Source: Streptomyces peucetius
Lineage (GTDB): Bacteria > Actinomycetota > Actinomycetes > Streptomycetales > Streptomycetaceae
DNA length: 64,000 nt
Reading direction: 5' to 3'
Assembly (NCBI RefSeq): GCF_025854275.1
Contig: NZ_CP107567.1
Span: 5,208,001-5,272,000 of the forward strand
The notes beneath the pieces are model-generated. The model had not been told where the DNA came from. It made no database searches and worked only from the letters and a program-made list of their open reading frames with translations. This document shows positions 7,129 through 15,196 of this stretch, piece by piece (within the stretch, counting starts at the first letter, position 1; each line of letters starts with the position of its first letter). The position numbers were made by a program, and so were the translations under genes.

Positions 7129-8802
7129 GTGCGGATCGGACTGCTCACGGAGGGTAGCTATCCGTATGCGACCGGTGAATCCAGGCTCTGGTGCGACCGG
7201 TTGGTGCGCGGACTCGGTCAGCACGAGTTCGACCTGTACGCCCTCAGCCGCAGTGCCCAGCAGGAGGAACAGGGCTGCATCCGGCTTCCCCCGCAGGTGC
7301 GCAGGGTGCGCACCGCCGCGCTGTGGGCACCGGCGGACGACGGCCGGACCCACGGACGGCGCGAACGCCGGCGCTTCGCCGGCCACTTCAAGGACCTCGT
7401 CGCCGCGGTGTGCGCCGACGGCGACGGCTTCGTCGACGGGCTGTACGGCCTGGCCGAACTCGCCCGCGAACACGGCGGGCTGTACGCCGCACTCCGGTCG
7501 GAGACCGCCGTGCGCATCCTCGAGACCGCCTGCCGTGCGCCCGGCACACGCCGTACGGTGCACGGCGCGACCGTGGTCGACCTCCTCCTGTTCGCCGACC
7601 GTCTGGAGCGCGCGCTGCGCCCGCTGCTCCTCGACTGGTACGACGAGGACGGCCTCGGCGCGGTCGACCTGTGCCACGCGGCATCCGGTGGACCGGCGGC
7701 GCTGCCCGGCCTGTTGGCCAAACGCTTCTGCGGAGTCCCGCTGCTGGTCACCGAGTACGGCGTCCGGCTGCGCGCCCACTATCTCGAGGCGGCCGGCGCC
7801 GCCGGCTTGAGCACGCCGGTACGAGCCCTCCTCGCCGCCTTCCACCGGCAGCTGGCCGGCGAGGTCTACCGGCAGGCGGCCGTCATCACGCCCGGCAACA
7901 CCCACGCGCGGCGCTGGCAGGAGAAGTGCGGGGCCGACCGGGAGAAGCTGCGCACCGTCTACCCCGGGATGGCGGCGGACCGTTTCGCGGCCGTCGGTGA
8001 CAGCGCCGGGGCCGGTGACCCGCACACCCTCGTCTGGGTCGGCCGCATCGAGCCGTCCAAGGACGTCATCGGCCTGCTGCACGCCTTCGCGGAGATCCGC
8101 AAGGAGGAGCCGGCGGCCCGGCTGCGGCTGTTCGGCGCCCCCGCGCAGAGCCCGGAGGCGATCGCCTGCCTGGCCCACTGCAAGGCGCTCGCCGCGCAGC
8201 TCTTCCCCGACGAGGCCGACGGCGCGCACGCCGTCGGCGACAACCCGGTCTCCTTCGAGGAGATCGGCGGGCCCGGAGCGCCGGAGCTCGTCGACGCGTA
8301 CGCGGCCGGGGGAGTGGTCGTCCTCTCCAGCGTCGTGGAGGGCTTTCCCGTCAGCCTGGTCGAGGCGATGTTCTGCGGCCGCGCGACGGTGTCCACGGAC
8401 GTCGGCGCGGTCGTGGAGGTCATCGGGGGCACCGGGCTGGTCGTGCCCCCGCGCAATCCCCGGGCGCTCGCCGACGCCTGCGTCGCGCTGCTGCGCGATC
8501 CGGCGCGCCGTGAGCGGCTGGGCGCGGCGGCCCGCGCCCGCGCGCTCGAACTCTTCACCGTGGAACAGAACCTGACGGCATTCCGCGACATCTACCTCGA
8601 ACTCATCTCGCACTCCCCGGTGCAGCGGGAGGCCTTCGACACGGACGGCGAGCCGCGGCCCTTCGCGCACCCCGCCGAATCACATGTGCCGGGCCGCTGG
8701 ACCGGCACGGCGGCGGGCCCCCACACCCCCAGCTGGGCGGAGGAGCCGCGTCTCGTCACGACCGGAGCACCCCGGGAAACGCCTGAGGAGGCCCGCCCAT
8801 GA
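7129..8802 (+). CDS. Glycosyltransferase family 4 with DUF3492 domain (PelF-like)
   Basis: A 557-residue retaining glycosyltransferase. The N-terminal half begins MRIGLLTEGSYPY and has the DUF3492 architecture typical of PelF-type enzymes. The C-terminal Rossmann half shows VWVGRIEPSKDVIGLLHAF and the GT4 catalytic pattern E-x7-E in EGFPVSLVE. There is no signal peptide or membrane helix, so it is a cytosolic polymerising transferase. PelF of Pel systems uses UDP-GalNAc; donor choice here is inference. The GTG start has GGGGGTG upstream. Its stop overlaps the next start by ATGA (8799-8802), indicating translational coupling. First gene of an apparent four-gene operon. Confidence 0.88.
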   Translation: MRIGLLTEGSYPYATGESRLWCDRLVRGLGQHEFDLYALSRSAQQEEQGCIRLPPQVRRVRTAALWAPADDGRTHGRRERRRFAGHFKDLVAAVCADGDGFVDGLYGLAELAREHGGLYAALRSETAVRILETACRAPGTRRTVHGATVVDLLLFADRLERALRPLLLDWYDEDGLGAVDLCHAASGGPAALPGLLAKRFCGVPLLVTEYGVRLRAHYLEAAGAAGLSTPVRALLAAFHRQLAGEVYRQAAVITPGNTHARRWQEKCGADREKLRTVYPGMAADRFAAVGDSAGAGDPHTLVWVGRIEPSKDVIGLLHAFAEIRKEEPAARLRLFGAPAQSPEAIACLAHCKALAAQLFPDEADGAHAVGDNPVSFEEIGGPGAPELVDAYAAGGVVVLSSVVEGFPVSLVEAMFCGRATVSTDVGAVVEVIGGTGLVVPPRNPRALADACVALLRDPARRERLGAAARARALELFTVEQNLTAFRDIYLELISHSPVQREAFDTDGEPRPFAHPAESHVPGRWTGTAAGPHTPSWAEEPRLVTTGAPRETPEEARP

Positions 8803-10361
8803 CGGCCCCCCGAGCCACCGAGAGCACGGCCCGCGAGGTCCCCTCCGCGAGCACCGGCACCGCGGCCGCCCCCGGTGCGGGCGTCGGCACTGCGGCTGCC
8901 CCCGCCGCGAGCACCGCCACCGCCTCCTACGCGGGTGTCGGGACCGCCGCGGGCATCGCCGCCGCCGCGGGCACGGGCGCCGGGGCCGCCCCCGGCGCGG
9001 CGCGTGCCCTGGCGGTCCTCACCGACCTCCACGCGGAACAGCGGGACCCGGCCGGCCCGGCCGAGGGGCCGCCGGGTCCGGAGGCGCCGGCCGGTGCCGT
9101 CGCATCGGCAGCCGGCCGTGACGGCGGCCGCGACCGGGACCGGACGGGCCGGTCCGACGCCGGTGAGGACCGGACGGGCCCGGCGGCAGCGGCTCCCGCC
9201 CGGCCGGGCAGCCGTTGCGGCGAGGACGCGGCCGAGGGCCGGGGCGAGGGCGCGACCCGGAGCACGGCCGTGCCCCGGGATGCGGCGCCGGCGGCGCGGC
9301 GGGGCGTCGGCGACCCCGTCAAGGTGCTCATGCACCGCCATCGTGAGCTGTGCGAGCGGGCGGTCGACCCACTGGAGATCGCCGCCGGTCTCGAGGCGCA
9401 CGGAGTCACGGACCGCACCGCGGCACGCTTCCGCCACCGGGACGTGTTCGCCCTCGCCGAGGAGATGTACGCGCGTGTGCCCCGTGGTACGGAGCACACC
9501 CCCGTTCCCGTCCGGCCGGCGCGCGCCGCCGATTCGCGCGCCGGCCGGGCCGGATCCGCCCCCTGGATCCTGCGCGCGCTCCTCCCCGGAGCCGTGTGCG
9601 CTCTCGCCGTGGCGGGCATGGAGGCCGCCGAGGGCACCCCGAGGCTCCTCACGGGCACGGCCGGGGCCGTGGCGGTCGCCGTCACGGTGGCGCTGTGCCT
9701 GCGCCGCGGACCGCTCCGGGCGAAGGGCCGCACCGTCCCCTCCGTACTGATGTGGACGCTGTGCCTGCTCGCGTTCGCCGCCTTCGGCCAGGGACTCCTG
9801 CACGAGGTGATCGGCGGGGGCCCGGACGGTGCGTGGCCCATGGACCACGCACCGCTGGCCGGGCTCGCGCTGGCCGTCGCCCCGGCAGCCTGCTCGGCCC
9901 ACCTGTTCTCCGTGCTCGCCCGGCGCCGGCTCGAACGGTGCCGAGGGCTCGACGAGTTCGCGGCCGGGGCACGGCCGCTGCTGCTCGCCGTCGTCGTGCT
10001 CCACATGGGAGCCCTCACCGTCCTGCTCGCGCTCACCGGGCTCGTTCTCCCCGGCGGCTCTCCGGTGCCCACCGCCGCCCTCGGCATGCTCCTCTTCCTC
10101 GCCCGTCTGCTCATCGTCCACGGCTTCCCCGACTCCGCCGCGACCGCCCTGGCGGCCGCCTGCGCCGTCGAGGCCGCCGCACCCGCCCTGCTGCTGGCGG
10201 GACGCCTGCCCGGTTTCGGTGCCCTCGCGCGCCCCGTCGAAGCGGTCGTCGGCGCGTGGGGCACGGCGGCCGTGCCGGCACTCGCCTGCGGCGTCGCCGC
10301 CGCCGGACTGCTCGCCCACGCCGTGGCGGCCCTGTCCCGGGCCTCGGCCCACACCCCTTGA
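8799..10361 (+). CDS. Polytopic membrane protein with long Ala-rich N-terminus
   Basis: A 520-residue protein. Residues 1-~165 are low-complexity, with repeated GVGTAA/AASTAT-like segments and then charged stretches. A short globular segment (HRHRELCERAVDPLEIAAGL through FALAEEMYARV, about 173-225) precedes roughly eight hydrophobic helices from ~250 to the end. It is translationally coupled to the glycosyltransferase. By position it could export or tether the polymer, as PelE/PelG do in Pel systems, but I cannot assign it to those families. The repeats at the DNA level (8873-8990) suggest slippage-prone expansion of the N-terminus. Confidence 0.75.
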   Translation: MTAPRATESTAREVPSASTGTAAAPGAGVGTAAAPAASTATASYAGVGTAAGIAAAAGTGAGAAPGAARALAVLTDLHAEQRDPAGPAEGPPGPEAPAGAVASAAGRDGGRDRDRTGRSDAGEDRTGPAAAAPARPGSRCGEDAAEGRGEGATRSTAVPRDAAPAARRGVGDPVKVLMHRHRELCERAVDPLEIAAGLEAHGVTDRTAARFRHRDVFALAEEMYARVPRGTEHTPVPVRPARAADSRAGRAGSAPWILRALLPGAVCALAVAGMEAAEGTPRLLTGTAGAVAVAVTVALCLRRGPLRAKGRTVPSVLMWTLCLLAFAAFGQGLLHEVIGGGPDGAWPMDHAPLAGLALAVAPAACSAHLFSVLARRRLERCRGLDEFAAGARPLLLAVVVLHMGALTVLLALTGLVLPGGSPVPTAALGMLLFLARLLIVHGFPDSAATALAAACAVEAAAPALLLAGRLPGFGALARPVEAVVGAWGTAAVPALACGVAAAGLLAHAVAALSRASAHTP

Positions 10362-10394
10362 CCTTGTCCCCTGAATGCCGCCGGACCATCCGCC

Positions 10395-10424
10395 GTACTC
10401 CGCGGAGCCGACACCTCGGAGTAC
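10395..10424. repeat. Inverted repeat between membrane protein and leader peptide
   Basis: GTACTCCG (10395-10402) and CGGAGTAC (10417-10424) form an 8-bp stem with a 14-nt loop in the only sizeable gap of the operon (10362-10468). It could attenuate or stabilise the downstream message. Confidence 0.4.
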
Positions 10425-10468
10425 CGGTCGCCATGGCATCGACAGCAACATCCTTAAGGAGAAAGCGA

Positions 10469-10522
10469 ATGACCCCGCAACACCCAGCTCCGGCCCGTCG
10501 GCCCCGAGGAGCCGCGCGATGA
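10469..10522 (+). CDS. 17-residue leader-type peptide coupled to epimerase
   Basis: ATG at 10469 follows an excellent AAGGAG at 8-nt spacing and encodes MTPQHPAPARRPRGAAR; its TGA overlaps the ATG of the epimerase (ATGA at 10519-10522). It is proline- and arginine-rich, with no recognisable domain. The strong ribosome-binding site and exact stop-start overlap are the only evidence for translation. It may serve to load ribosomes for the next gene or act as a short regulatory leader. Confidence 0.5.
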   Translation: MTPQHPAPARRPRGAAR

Positions 10523-11478
10523 GGGTGCTCCTGCTCGGTGCCAATGGATTCCTCGGCCGTTTCGTCGCCGACCGGCTGCTCGCCGATCCGGCCGTGCACC
10601 TCACGGCCCTGGGCCGCGGCGACGACGCCGATGTCCGCTTCGACCTCTCCGGCGGCAGCCCGGGAGCGCTCACCCGCTTCCTGGGGGCGGTCCACCCCGG
10701 TGTCGTCATCAACTGCGCGGGTGCCACCCGCGGCGGCGCCCGCGAACTGACCAGGCACAACACGGTGGCCGTCGCGACCGTCTGCGAGGCGCTGCGCCGC
10801 AGCGGCTGCGGCGCCCGGCTGGTCCAGATCGGCTGTGCGTCCGAGTACGGGCCCTCGCAACAGGGCTCGTCGACGGCGGAGGACGCGGTCCCGCGCCCCG
10901 GCGGCCCGTACGGGGTGAGCAAGCTGGCCGCCACCGAGCTGGTGCTCGGTTCCGGCCTGGACGCCGTGGTCCTGCGCGTGTTCTCACCCGTCGGCCCCGG
11001 CACCCCGGCCGGCTCCCCGCTCGGTCGGCTCGCGGAGGCCATGCGGCGGGCCATGCAGTCCGGCGACGGCGAGCTCAAGCTCAGCGGACTCGGCGTGCAG
11101 CGCGACTTCGTCGACGTGCGCGACGTGGCGCGCGCCGTGCACGCCGCCTCGCTCTCCGCGGCGCAGGGCGTGGTCAACATCGGCACCGGGCGGGCGGTGA
11201 AGCTGAGGGACGCGGCGGCCACCCTCGCCAGGGTCGCCGGTTACGCGGGGGCGCTGCACGAACTGGACGCGCCGCCGGGCCGCCCGGTCATCGGCAGCCC
11301 GCGCTCCGAGTCGATCGTCGAGCATCTCGCCGCCACACCTTCCCCGTACCCGGACGGGTGCGGGAGCTGGCAGCAGGCCGATGTGCGCACCGCGCGCGAC
11401 CGGCTCGGCTGGCGGCCCCGTATCAACCTCGAGGAGTCCCTCGCCGACATCTGGATGGAGGCGGCATGCCGCATCTGA
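10519..11478 (+). CDS. NAD-dependent epimerase/dehydratase family protein
   Basis: A 319-residue extended short-chain dehydrogenase. The dinucleotide motif is LLGANGFLGRF (GxxGxxG) at the N-terminus, the catalytic YGVSK (YxxxK) lies near 133, the ASEYGPSQQGS loop supplies the Ser, and late motifs DFVDVRDVARA and GTGRAVKLRD are typical of nucleotide-sugar epimerases/dehydratases. Start at ATG 10519 (GAGGAG upstream, ATGA overlap with the leader peptide). Its stop overlaps the next gene by 13 nt. In a PelF-type operon an epimerase supplying UDP-GalNAc would fit; the sugar specificity is not readable here. Confidence 0.88.
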   Translation: MRVLLLGANGFLGRFVADRLLADPAVHLTALGRGDDADVRFDLSGGSPGALTRFLGAVHPGVVINCAGATRGGARELTRHNTVAVATVCEALRRSGCGARLVQIGCASEYGPSQQGSSTAEDAVPRPGGPYGVSKLAATELVLGSGLDAVVLRVFSPVGPGTPAGSPLGRLAEAMRRAMQSGDGELKLSGLGVQRDFVDVRDVARAVHAASLSAAQGVVNIGTGRAVKLRDAAATLARVAGYAGALHELDAPPGRPVIGSPRSESIVEHLAATPSPYPDGCGSWQQADVRTARDRLGWRPRINLEESLADIWMEAACRI

Positions 11479-12227
11479 CCACCACGGACACACAGCTCTC
11501 CGCCACGGGCGCGGAGAGGCTCGGCTTCGGCGTCCCCGGGTACGCCCATCCGCTGCTCGCCCCGGTCGAATGGGCCGAGCTGACCCGGCCGGGGACGCCG
11601 CTGCACTGGGTCGTGCTCAATGTCGCGAAAGGACCGGGCGAACTGCCCGACCCGCACTGCCTGGAGGCCGCCGGCCTGCTGCGCAACGCGGGGGTGCGTG
11701 TCCTGGGGCACCTCGACATGGCCCACGGGTCCCGTGCCTTCGGTGATCTCGTCCGTGACGCCCAGCACTTCGTCGACTGGTACAAAGCCGACGGCTTCCT
11801 GCTGGACCGCTGTCCCACGGAGCGGGCCGACCTGGCCCAGGTGCGGCGGACGACGGCCACGCTGGACGCGGTTCTGGACGGCGGGCACCTGGTGCTCGGG
11901 CATGGTTCACACCCGTATCCGGGCTATGCGGAGGCGGCGGACCAGCTCGTCACCTTCTCCGGCCCCTGGGCGGAATACCGCTGGTCACAGGTGGCGGAGT
12001 GGACCGCTGAGTACCCGCCGGAACGATTCGTGCACTTCGTGCACGGCGTTCCGCGCACGCACCTGGAAGAAGCCACCCGCATCGCGCGCTGGCAGGGAGC
12101 GGGAACGATCTTCTTCACCGACCGGGGCGGACACCGTGACGGAAAAGGTCAGATCGGTCCATTCGAGACACTGCCCGGTTACTGGGACGAAATCGTCTCG
12201 CGGATCGGACGTGGTGTCTCGGAATGA
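11466..12227 (+). CDS. Spherulin-4-like glycoside hydrolase family protein
   Basis: A 253-residue TIM-barrel-like protein similar to the spherulin-4 family: GVPGYAHPLLAPVEW, HWVVLNVAKGPGELPD, VRVLGHLDMAHGSR and YKADGFLLDRCP. Relatives include fungal Sph3 (GH135), which cuts galactosaminogalactan, and the hydrolase domain of PelA. No signal peptide is present, so it would be cytoplasmic unless exported otherwise. From memory the family has an acidic FDE-type motif and a glutamate in an FEG-type motif; here the corresponding stretches read LLDR (114-115) and TFSG (Ser165), so it may be catalytically altered. The gene overlaps the epimerase by 13 nt and ends the operon. Confidence 0.8.
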   Translation: MPHLTTTDTQLSATGAERLGFGVPGYAHPLLAPVEWAELTRPGTPLHWVVLNVAKGPGELPDPHCLEAAGLLRNAGVRVLGHLDMAHGSRAFGDLVRDAQHFVDWYKADGFLLDRCPTERADLAQVRRTTATLDAVLDGGHLVLGHGSHPYPGYAEAADQLVTFSGPWAEYRWSQVAEWTAEYPPERFVHFVHGVPRTHLEEATRIARWQGAGTIFFTDRGGHRDGKGQIGPFETLPGYWDEIVSRIGRGVSE

Positions 12228-12246
12228 GAAGGGCCGTGGCAGTGTT
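12221..12246 (+). promoter_or_regulatory. SigR-type promoter of moeZ
   Basis: GGAAT (12221-12225), an 18-nt spacer, then GTT (12244-12246) match the SigR (thiol-oxidative stress sigma factor) consensus GGAAT-N18-GTT. It overlaps the end of the preceding gene and lies 45-70 bp before the moeZ GTG. moeB/moeZ is known to me as a SigR-regulon gene in S. coelicolor. Confidence 0.75.
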
Positions 12247-12290
12247 ACGGAGAGAACAACCGTACTGACATACCGACCAACGGAGCCCCC

Positions 12291-13469
12291 GTGTCGCTGC
12301 CACCCCTGGTCGAGCCGGCTGCCGAGCTCACCGTAGACGAGGTCCGCAGGTACTCCCGCCACCTGATCATCCCGGATGTCGGGATGGACGGGCAGAAGCG
12401 GCTGAAGAACGCTCGTGTGCTCGCCGTGGGCGCGGGCGGCCTCGGTTCGCCGGCCCTGATGTACCTGGCGGCCGCCGGTGTCGGCACGCTCGGCATCGTG
12501 GAGTTCGACGAGGTCGACGAGTCGAACCTGCAGCGTCAGATCATCCACAGCCAGTCCGACATCGGCCGCTCCAAGGCCGAGTCCGCCCGCGACAGCGTCA
12601 AGGGCATCAACCCGTACGTGAACGTGATCCTCCACGAAGAGCGGCTCGAGGCCGACAACGTGATGGAGATCTTCAGCCAGTACGACCTGATCGTCGACGG
12701 CACGGACAACTTCGCGACGCGTTACCTGGTCAACGACGCGTGCGTGCTGCTGAACAAGCCGTACGTCTGGGGTTCGATCTACCGCTTCGACGGCCAGGCG
12801 TCCGTCTTCTGGTCCGAGCACGGTCCCTGCTACCGCTGCCTCTACCCGGAGCCCCCGCCGCCGGGCATGGTCCCGAGCTGCGCCGAGGGCGGCGTGCTGG
12901 GCGTGCTCTGCGCCTCGATCGGTTCGATCCAGGTCAACGAGGCCATCAAACTGCTCGCCGGCATCGGTGAGCCGCTGGTCGGCCGGCTGATGATCTACGA
13001 CGCCCTCGAGATGCAGTACCGCCAGGTCAAGGTCCGCAAGGACCCGGACTGCGCGGTCTGCGGCGAGAACCCGACCGTCACCGAGCTCATCGACTACGAG
13101 GCCTTCTGCGGTGTTGTCTCCGAGGAGGCCCAGGAGGCGGCGGCCGGTGCGACGATCACTCCGAAGCAGCTCAAGGAGTGGATCGACGACGGCGAGAACA
13201 TCGACATCATCGATGTCCGCGAGGTCAACGAGTACGAGATCGTCTCGATTCCGGGTGCGCGGCTGGTCCCGAAGAACGAGTTCCTCATGGGTACCGCGCT
13301 GCAGGACCTCCCGCAGGACAAGAAGATCGTCCTGCATTGCAAGACGGGTGTCCGCAGTGCGGAAGTCCTCGCCGTGCTGAAGTCGGCGGGCTTCGCCGAC
13401 GCCGTGCACGTCGGTGGCGGCGTCATCGGCTGGGTCAACCAGATCGAGCCGGAGAAGCCGATCTACTGA
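12291..13469 (+). CDS. moeZ: Adenylyltransferase/sulfurtransferase MoeZ
   Basis: A 392-residue two-domain protein that adenylates and then thiolates the C-terminal glycine of sulfur-carrier proteins (MoaD, ThiS, CysO types) for molybdopterin and other sulfur metabolism. The E1-like domain has VGAGGLGSPALMYLAAAG (ATP site), R-rich QRQIIHS, DGTDNFATRY, and zinc cysteines in CYRCLYP and CAVCGENP. The C-terminal rhodanese domain (about 285-392) carries the active-site cysteine in HCKTGVRSAE. The GTG start follows CGGAG. It is monocistronic behind a SigR promoter and ends before a strong terminator. Rv3206c is the mycobacterial counterpart. Confidence 0.95.
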   Translation: MSLPPLVEPAAELTVDEVRRYSRHLIIPDVGMDGQKRLKNARVLAVGAGGLGSPALMYLAAAGVGTLGIVEFDEVDESNLQRQIIHSQSDIGRSKAESARDSVKGINPYVNVILHEERLEADNVMEIFSQYDLIVDGTDNFATRYLVNDACVLLNKPYVWGSIYRFDGQASVFWSEHGPCYRCLYPEPPPPGMVPSCAEGGVLGVLCASIGSIQVNEAIKLLAGIGEPLVGRLMIYDALEMQYRQVKVRKDPDCAVCGENPTVTELIDYEAFCGVVSEEAQEAAAGATITPKQLKEWIDDGENIDIIDVREVNEYEIVSIPGARLVPKNEFLMGTALQDLPQDKKIVLHCKTGVRSAEVLAVLKSAGFADAVHVGGGVIGWVNQIEPEKPIY

Positions 13470-13500
13470 TCGAGGAGCCGATCTGCTGATCGCGCGAAAT

Positions 13501-13545
13501 TCGGAAGGGCCCCGTACTGCCGCAAGCGGTACGGGGCCCTTCCGG
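13501..13545. terminator. Long stem-loop between convergent moeZ and lipoprotein hydrolase
   Basis: A stem of at least 15 bp (GGAAGGGCCCCGTAC pairing with GTACGGGGCCCTTCC) separates the two convergent genes and can serve both strands. Confidence 0.85.
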
Positions 13546-13560
13546 ATTTCAGGAGGTGTT

Positions 13561-15141
13561 TCAGGAGGAGCAGGTCGTGCCGTCCTCCGGCACCGTGCCC
13601 TCCAGCAGATAGGCGTTCACGACCTCGGTCACACAGGTCCCGTTGCCGTACGCGCCGTGGCCCTCGCCCTTGTTGGTCACCAGCACCCCCACGCCCTTGC
13701 CCAGCTCGTCGGCCGTCTTCCGGGCGCCCTCGTACGGCGTCGCCGGGTCGCCCGTCGTGCCGATCACCAGGATCGGCGCCGCGCCCTTCGCGGAGACGTC
13801 CGGGGTCGTGGCCGCACCCTTGACCGGCCAGTCGGCGCACCCGGCGGACAGCCCCCAGGCGAGGGCCGGGCCGAACACGGGGGAGATCCGGCTGAAGTCC
13901 GCGACGTGGCGTGCCTGCTCCCCGGCCGTGGGCTTCTCGACCGCGGTGTCCGCGCAGGTGATCGCGGCATGCGACTCGTTCTGGCCGGGGTAGTGCCCTT
14001 CACTGTCACGCTGGTGGTAGGAGTCCGCCAGGGCCAGCAGCACGCTGCCGTCACCCCGCTCCGCGGCCTCCAGGCCGATGGTCAGGTACTTCCAGTCGTC
14101 GTGGGAGTAGAGCGGGGTGATGATCCCGATCGTCGCCAGGCCCTCGGTCAGCTTCCTGCCGTCCTGCGTGGGCAGCGGCTGCCGGTCCAGCTCCTTCAGG
14201 AGCTTCACGACGCGCGCCGTGCCCTCCTCGGCTCCCACCCCGCGGCTCTTGAAGTAGTTCTCCAGTGCCCGCTGGAAGCCGAGGACCTGGTTGCGTGCGT
14301 GCGCCACCTCGTCGGCGGTCGAGTCGACGACGGCGTCCAGGACGAGCCGCCCGACGTTCCGCGGGAAGAGGTGGGCGTAGACCCCGCCGAGCTCGGTTCC
14401 GTAGGAGAAGCCGACATAGTGGAGCTTCCTGTCGCCGAGGACCTGGCGCATCAGGTCCATGTCGCGGGCGGCATCGAGGGTGCCGACGTGCGGCAGCAGC
14501 TTGCCCGAACGCTCGGCGCAGTCCGCGCCGAAGTCCGCCGCGTCGGCCAGATACGCCTTCTCCTCCGCCGCGTCGTCCGGTGTCGGGTCGACCGCCAGCG
14601 ACTTCTCCGTCTCGGCGTCGTCGCGGCAGGTGACCCCCGAGCTCCGCGCCACGCCGCGCGGATCGAAGCCGACCAGGTCGTAGCGCTTGTTCAGGTTCCC
14701 GTAGTCCTCGGCGGCGTAGGGAAGGGTGGCCACTCCGGAGCCGCCGGGACCGCCGAAGTTGAACAGCAGCGAACCGATCCGCCGCTCCGGCTGCAGGGCC
14801 TTCGCGCGGATCAGCGCGATGCCGATCGTCCCGCCGTCCGGGTCCTTGTAGTCGAGGGGCGCCTCGAGCGTGGCGCACTGCCACTGCTTGCCGGGCTTCT
14901 CCGCGTTGCTGCCGAGGGCCTCGACCGGCGCCTCGCAGCCCTTCCAGTCCAGCTTCTGGCCGGTCAGTGCCGCGGGAACCGTCCCCTGCGGTTCACCACC
15001 GGGTGACGGCTGCGCGGCGGAGACGGACGGCGCGCTCCTGCCGTCGGCCGCCGCGTCCTCGGCGTTGTCGCACCCGGCGACGGTGCCCGCCGCCAGCAGC
15101 GCGGCGGCGGCCAGCGCCCCTGCCCGTACCCGATGTCTCAT
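13561..15141 (-). CDS. Secreted lipoprotein alpha/beta hydrolase, tripeptidyl-aminopeptidase-like (paralogue 1)
   Basis: A 526-residue exported serine hydrolase. The N-terminus is MRHRVRAG, a hydrophobic stretch, then a lipobox ending TVAGC, so it should be lipid-anchored outside the membrane. The fold motifs are LLFNFGGPGGSG (oxyanion), YDLVGFDPRG, the nucleophile elbow GFSYGTEL, IGTTGDPATP (acid region) and GEGHGAYG (His). Two-domain architecture and length fit the SlpD/SlpE tripeptidyl aminopeptidase group of Streptomyces. I start at ATG 15141 (GGGGGC upstream); ATG 15153 is possible. A close paralogue lies 55 bp upstream on the same strand. Confidence 0.9.
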   Translation of the reverse strand: MRHRVRAGALAAAALLAAGTVAGCDNAEDAAADGRSAPSVSAAQPSPGGEPQGTVPAALTGQKLDWKGCEAPVEALGSNAEKPGKQWQCATLEAPLDYKDPDGGTIGIALIRAKALQPERRIGSLLFNFGGPGGSGVATLPYAAEDYGNLNKRYDLVGFDPRGVARSSGVTCRDDAETEKSLAVDPTPDDAAEEKAYLADAADFGADCAERSGKLLPHVGTLDAARDMDLMRQVLGDRKLHYVGFSYGTELGGVYAHLFPRNVGRLVLDAVVDSTADEVAHARNQVLGFQRALENYFKSRGVGAEEGTARVVKLLKELDRQPLPTQDGRKLTEGLATIGIITPLYSHDDWKYLTIGLEAAERGDGSVLLALADSYHQRDSEGHYPGQNESHAAITCADTAVEKPTAGEQARHVADFSRISPVFGPALAWGLSAGCADWPVKGAATTPDVSAKGAAPILVIGTTGDPATPYEGARKTADELGKGVGVLVTNKGEGHGAYGNGTCVTEVVNAYLLEGTVPEDGTTCSS

Positions 15142-15196
15142 GACGCCCCCCATGGCTTTCGAAGACAGGTTCGACATCCTAGGTCGCCCGGTGCGA

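Noticed and set aside
8873..8990. CRISPR-like repeats
   Set aside because: Repeats are short, irregular codon-level Ala/Gly repeats inside a coding region, with no spacers or cas genes.
8592..11222. Very long open frame on the minus strand opposite the polysaccharide operon
   Set aside because: It mirrors real plus-strand genes with clear domains; such frames arise from the extreme third-position GC bias. It has no recognisable motif.
7129..12227. Antibiotic biosynthetic gene cluster
   Set aside because: A glycosyltransferase plus epimerase without any synthase, aglycone or transporter set does not support a natural-product cluster.
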